A stretch of DNA of 10,069 nt. Origin: Acidimicrobiia bacterium UBA1281. GTDB taxonomy: Bacteria > Actinomycetota > Acidimicrobiia > Actinomarinales > Actinomarinaceae. Location: the NCBI GenBank assembly GCA_002308095.1, contig DBUV01000054.1, positions 23,529 through 33,597 of the forward strand, in the 5' to 3' direction. Under the pieces are notes generated by a model. The model was not told the DNA's origin. It was given only the letters and a program-made list of their open reading frames with translations, and made no database searches. Shown piece by piece: positions 7,115-10,069 of this stretch; the stretch's first letter is position 1, and each line of letters opens with the position of its first letter. Made by a program: the position numbers and the translations under genes.

Positions 7115-7480
7115 TTATAAAGATATGACTTGATCGGGCATATTGCCTGATAATGCTTGGTATAAGTCTGGGAAACAACCTGCTGCTACTCCCTCAACAG
7201 TTCCCTCTGGAGTGTAGCCTCCATCAGCATTTTCAGTAGCTAAACCTCTTTGGTTTGCACATTGGTCACACATCATTAAAAGCATTCCCTTTTCAGCTGC
7301 TATTTTTGCTAGCCTTTCTCCTTTTGGGTTTCCTTTTTGAAGTAACATTGTGTTGTCATCAAAAAAGAAAATTCCAACAACATCTACTCCATGGTTACCA
7401 GCTTCTAGTTGCGGAAGTATCATCTCCCCAACTTTATAATTTGCTGCATTTGGTGAGTTTAAGACATAGGCTACTTTCAT
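7115..7480 (-). CDS. DsrE/DsrF-like family protein with CxxC motif
   Basis: This small cytoplasmic protein of 121 residues has the DsrE-like alpha/beta fold: an opening strand MKVAYVLNSPNAANYK, then MILPQLEAGNHGVDVVGIFFFDDNT, then LLQKGNPKGERLAKIAAEKG and the strand MLLMMCDQC. Cysteines at 71 and 74 (CDQC) and at 102 (GCFPDLY) are candidates for sulfur transfer or redox. DsrE/TusD proteins relay sulfur as persulfides on a conserved cysteine. Members of this particular CDQC group are usually annotated only as DsrE family or sulfur reduction protein, so the exact role is unknown. A glycine-rich segment between residues about 82 and 98 separates CDQC from the last cysteine. No DsrF, DsrH, TusA, rhodanese or other sulfur gene is adjacent. 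The gene is divergent from pfkB and converges with zero spacing on the beta-helix gene. It is the only gene here with a clear leader of about 23 bases. Confidence 0.85.
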   Translation of the reverse strand: MKVAYVLNSPNAANYKVGEMILPQLEAGNHGVDVVGIFFFDDNTMLLQKGNPKGERLAKIAAEKGMLLMMCDQCANQRGLATENADGGYTPEGTVEGVAAGCFPDLYQALSGNMPDQVISL

Positions 7481-7509
7481 TTTTCTTTCTTTCAGTTTAT
7501 TTTTAATAC

Positions 7510-7515
7510 ATTATA
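7510..7515 (-). promoter_or_regulatory. Predicted -10 box (consensus TATAAT) of the dsrE-like gene
   Basis: A perfect TATAAT on the minus strand would start transcription near 7503 and leave a 23-base leader before the ATG at 7480. The leader contains a purine-rich GAAAGAAAG tract just before the ATG that could act as a weak ribosome binding site. The box overlaps the divergent pfkB -10 box by four bases. Confidence 0.5.
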
Positions 7516-7517
7516 TT
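7512..7517 (+). promoter_or_regulatory. Predicted -10 box (TATATT) of the pfkB-family gene
   Basis: TATATT is followed by exactly six bases and the ATG at 7524, so the mRNA is predicted to be leaderless. It shares 7512-7515 with the dsrE-like promoter on the other strand, so the two promoters should not be occupied at once. Confidence 0.5.
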
Positions 7518-7523
7518 AAAGTT

Positions 7524-8372
7524 ATGAGTTATCAAAAGATACTTTGCTACGGAACACTTAATCCAGATCTCATCTATTTTATAGATGACCTTCCGGTTGC
7601 TGGAGGAGATATTAGAGGCAATGATTATCAAATTCGTGCCGGTGGGACTGCTATTAACTGTGCAAAAAATATTGCTAATTGGGGAATAGATGTGTCAGTA
7701 CTTGGCAATAGCATAGGTAAAGACTCATTAGGCTCTTATCTGATAGATGAATTAGATAAGAAAAACATATCTCATGAAAACATACTCTTTTCGGAATTGC
7801 CAACACCTACCTGCTCTATCTTTGTTGACAAAGATGGCGAAAGAACCATAATTTCATCTGGTTACTCTAAGTGCACGTGGAATGAAATTAAAGGGATTAA
7901 AGACTATGACTCTTTACTTATTGACAGGTATTCTATTCCACATATAAGAGACACTATCTCTGAAATAACCGATAGTGGCGTTTTTGTTGTTCAAGCAGGT
8001 TATGAACATACAATAGACTATAAGATTGATTTCTTAGTTGTTAGTAAAGATGAAATAGACGTTGTTGAAGCTGAAAAATTACTAAATCAAGATTTAGTAT
8101 CGAGAATATTACTTACTCACTCAAATCTACCTGCTAGATTAATAAGCTCAGAGGGTGCGGTTGAAATAACTCCTCCTGATTTTAAAACTATTAATTCAAC
8201 AGGAGCCGGTGATGCTACAGCGGCTTATATAGCTGCCCATGGAGTAGAAGATATTATCCTAACTATCAAAAATGCTTGTGCAGCTGGAGCAATCACTGCT
8301 GGAACTAATGATATGCCAACACTTAAAAAGATTGAAGAAATATCAGAATTAGTTGAAGTTACTCCTAGGTAA
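7524..8372 (+). CDS. PfkB/ribokinase-family carbohydrate kinase
   Basis: This cytoplasmic kinase would phosphorylate a sugar or nucleoside hydroxyl with ATP. The N-terminal strand CYGTLNPDLI (8-17) carries the substrate-binding Asp, and RAGGTAINCAKN (38-49) is the family's GG motif that closes over the sugar. The second signature, NSTGAGDATAAY (224-235), forms the anion hole, with Asp230 as the catalytic base. A typical C-terminal helix, NACAAGAITAGT, follows. At 282 residues it is slightly shorter than ribokinase (about 300). Family members act on ribose, fructose, fructose-6-phosphate, KDG, adenosine and others, and the sequence alone does not settle the substrate. No sugar transporter or aldolase is adjacent. 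The ATG at 7524 is chosen because a -10 box lies exactly six bases upstream. An acyl-CoA dehydrogenase gene follows after 39 bases with its own predicted promoter, so a functional link is not implied. Confidence 0.9.
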   Translation: MSYQKILCYGTLNPDLIYFIDDLPVAGGDIRGNDYQIRAGGTAINCAKNIANWGIDVSVLGNSIGKDSLGSYLIDELDKKNISHENILFSELPTPTCSIFVDKDGERTIISSGYSKCTWNEIKGIKDYDSLLIDRYSIPHIRDTISEITDSGVFVVQAGYEHTIDYKIDFLVVSKDEIDVVEAEKLLNQDLVSRILLTHSNLPARLISSEGAVEITPPDFKTINSTGAGDATAAYIAAHGVEDIILTIKNACAAGAITAGTNDMPTLKKIEEISELVEVTPR

Positions 8373-8399
8373 AAATTACGCGTTCTTTATAGAATATAG

Positions 8400-8405
8400 T
8401 AAAAT
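8400..8405 (+). promoter_or_regulatory. Predicted -10 box (TAAAAT) of the acyl-CoA dehydrogenase gene
   Basis: TAAAAT is followed by exactly six bases and the ATG at 8412, predicting a leaderless mRNA. An overlapping TATAGT at 8395-8400 is an alternative but would leave an 11-base gap. No clear -35 and no Shine-Dalgarno sequence are present. Confidence 0.5.
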
Positions 8406-8411
8406 AAAACA

Positions 8412-10069
8412 ATGGCTGTGAATTATAAAGCTCCAATAAAAGACATCGTATTCGGATATCAAGTAATCAACTCTTATGATGTTCTGTCAAAAATTAGCCA
8501 GTTTAGTGACTTTTCTGAAGACATAGTTATACCGACTATGGAAGAATGTGGAAAATTTGCCGAAGAGGTTTTAGCTCCAATAAATGCCATCGGTGATGAA
8601 AATGGAGCAACAATCAAAGACTCTGTGGTAACAATGCCTGATGGTTTTGTAGATGCTTATAAGAAATTTGCAGAGGCTGGTTGGTCATCAATCTCTCTCC
8701 CATCAGAAATAGGTGGTGGAGGAATGCCTGTAGTTTTGTCAGGAGGAACATTAGAAATACTTAGTTCTGCAAATCTTGCTTTTGGACTAGCTCCAGGTTT
8801 GAGTGCAGGAGCAATATCAGCACTCAACTTTCATGGAAGTCAGGAACAAAAAGATAAATTTCTTCCAAAATTAGTTTCTGGAGAGTGGACCGGAACAATG
8901 AATTTAAGTGAACCACAGTCTGGATCCGACTTGGGAACAATCACTACAAAAGCTGAGAAAAACGAAGATGGTACCTATAGCATCACTGGTACAAAAGTAT
9001 GGATCACTTTTGGTGAACATGATATGACAGAAAATATTATCCATTTAGTTCTAGCTAAAGTACCTGGTTCACCAGAGGGAACTAAGGGGATTTCTATGTT
9101 TATTGTCCCTAAATTTATGGTTAATGATGATGGATCTCTTGGTGATCGTAACGAAGTTAAATGTTTATCTATCGAAGAAAAATTAGGAATTCATGCAAGT
9201 CCGACTTGTGTTATGGAATATGGTGGAGATAAAGGTGCTATAGGCTATTTAGTTGGAGAAGAAAATAGAGGTTTAACCTACATGTTTACAATGATGAACG
9301 AAGCCAGAGTTTGGGTTGGCGGTCAAGGACTTTCCTGTGCTGTGCCTGCACTTCAAGGTGCGGCTCAATATGCACGTGATCGTGTTCAAGGAAGACCTGT
9401 AGGAATGAGTAAGGAAGATGCAAAGAAATCAACAATCATTGATCACGCAGATGTAAGAAGAATGCTTATGACTATGAAGGCATATACGGATGCCATGAGA
9501 TATCTTATGTATGATAATCAGTTGATGATGGATCTAGAGTATTTTGCAGAAGATGAAGAAACTAAATCTTTTGGTGAAGAAAGGTGTGGTCTACTAACTC
9601 CAGTTACTAAAGCCTGGGTTTCTGATCTTGGTGTTGAGCTAAGCTCAATTGCGATACAGGTCTATGGAGGCATGGGTTATGTTGAAGAAACTGGGGTAGC
9701 TCAATACTTAAGGGATGCAAGAATTGCGCCAATTTATGAGGGGACTAATGGTATTCAGGCATTAGATCTCATGTTTAGAAAATTACCTTTAGATGGAGGT
9801 CAAGCAATGCAACGTTTGTTATCTGAGGTAAATGAAACTATTGAAACAATGAAAACTGGGGATGAGGACTTACAAAAGATGGCTTCTCTTTTAGATAAAG
9901 AAGTCACTAATTTATCTGAGGTAACTCTTTGGCTGGGTGGAAAAATGCTTGAAGGAGAGCTTGTAGATGCTAGCTCTGCAGCAACCCCTTACATGAAAAT
10001 GTTTGGCCAAGTTATCGGCGGTTATTACATGGCTAAAGCTGCAATTCTAGCTAAGAAAAAGTTTGAAGA
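8412..10069 (+). CDS. Acyl-CoA dehydrogenase, long FadE5/DmdC-type, 3'-truncated
   Basis: This flavoenzyme introduces a trans-2,3 double bond into an acyl-CoA and passes electrons to ETF. The frame is open from the ATG at 8412 to the window edge, giving 552 visible residues. The opening AVNYKAPIKDIVFGYQVI is typical of the AcylCoA_DH_N domain found in long members. The FAD and substrate motif NLSEPQSGSD is at 164-173, and TGTKVWITFGEHD ends at 204. The GEHD...ENIIHLVLAKVPG...GTKGISMFIVPKF stretch is typical of the roughly 590-610-residue subgroup that includes mycobacterial FadE5 and DmdC (3-methylmercaptopropionyl-CoA dehydrogenase). YEGTNGIQALDL places the likely catalytic glutamate at 443, and the C-terminal helical extension follows. 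About 40-60 residues should be missing. Straight-chain acyl-CoA or methylmercaptopropionyl-CoA are both possible substrates, and I do not assign DmdC. No other beta-oxidation gene is visible. Confidence 0.93.
   Translation, partial: MAVNYKAPIKDIVFGYQVINSYDVLSKISQFSDFSEDIVIPTMEECGKFAEEVLAPINAIGDENGATIKDSVVTMPDGFVDAYKKFAEAGWSSISLPSEIGGGGMPVVLSGGTLEILSSANLAFGLAPGLSAGAISALNFHGSQEQKDKFLPKLVSGEWTGTMNLSEPQSGSDLGTITTKAEKNEDGTYSITGTKVWITFGEHDMTENIIHLVLAKVPGSPEGTKGISMFIVPKFMVNDDGSLGDRNEVKCLSIEEKLGIHASPTCVMEYGGDKGAIGYLVGEENRGLTYMFTMMNEARVWVGGQGLSCAVPALQGAAQYARDRVQGRPVGMSKEDAKKSTIIDHADVRRMLMTMKAYTDAMRYLMYDNQLMMDLEYFAEDEETKSFGEERCGLLTPVTKAWVSDLGVELSSIAIQVYGGMGYVEETGVAQYLRDARIAPIYEGTNGIQALDLMFRKLPLDGGQAMQRLLSEVNETIETMKTGDEDLQKMASLLDKEVTNLSEVTLWLGGKMLEGELVDASSAATPYMKMFGQVIGGYYMAKAAILAKKKFE

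Noticed and set aside
7255..7506. Plus-strand open frame opposite the dsrE-like gene
   Set aside because: It is a Leu/Phe-rich shadow of a gene with a clear family match and promoter.
8380..8398. Near-palindrome TTCTTTATAGAA as a terminator after pfkB
   Set aside because: It is imperfect, short, AT-rich and lacks a following T-tract; it lies in the acyl-CoA dehydrogenase promoter region instead.
1..10069. CRISPR arrays, tRNA/rRNA genes, insertion sequences, phage genes or a defence system
   Set aside because: No spaced direct repeats, cloverleaf-like segments, transposase or integrase motifs or defence domains were seen; the content is metabolic and housekeeping.

Overview
The window is AT-rich (mid-30s percent GC by eye, not computed) and extremely compact. 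The gaps between genes add up to about 190 of 10,069 bases, so roughly 98% is coding, and no stretch over 60 bases lacks a gene. It is bacterial: it has TypA/BipA and a class I isocitrate lyase of the E. coli type. Several traits fit a streamlined, low-GC, probably marine actinobacterium such as the Actinomarinales/Acidimicrobiia lineage: the high coding density, promoters that place transcription starts on start codons, the PLDc_N-like membrane tail, and the cupredoxin/beta-helix lipoprotein. That placement is inference; no rRNA or other marker is present to confirm it.

Layout, left to right. (1) Bases 1-2973 are a plus-strand run: the 3' end of an unrecognised multi-pass membrane protein with an internal repeat, then isocitrate lyase (aceA), then an HSDL2-like short-chain dehydrogenase. 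(2) Bases 2977-5123 are on the minus strand: a small zinc-ribbon protein (DUF2082 type) upstream of the ribosome-associated GTPase TypA. (3) Bases 5153-7114 (+) encode a large lipoprotein that fuses a cupredoxin domain, a right-handed beta-helix and a three-helix PLDc_N-like membrane tail. (4) Bases 7115-7480 (-) encode a DsrE-like protein with a CxxC motif. (5) Bases 7524-8372 (+) encode a PfkB/ribokinase-family sugar kinase. (6) Bases 8412-10069 (+) hold most of a long acyl-CoA dehydrogenase of the FadE5/DmdC type, cut by the window edge.

The genes do not form one pathway. A loose metabolic theme is visible: acyl-CoA dehydrogenase yields acetyl-CoA that isocitrate lyase could feed through the glyoxylate shunt, and the SDR resembles a lipid-associated family. 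This would suit growth on fatty acids or other C2-yielding compounds. No malate synthase is visible here.

The most informative non-coding signal is at the starts. Five of the eight visible starts have a TANNNT -10 hexamer separated by exactly six bases from the start codon, which predicts leaderless mRNAs. Both divergent gene pairs have their two -10 boxes packed side by side or overlapping, and both convergent pairs are separated by 3 or 0 bases. The most unusual protein is the 653-residue cupredoxin/beta-helix/membrane fusion. I saw no tRNA, rRNA, CRISPR array, insertion sequence, phage gene or obvious defence system.
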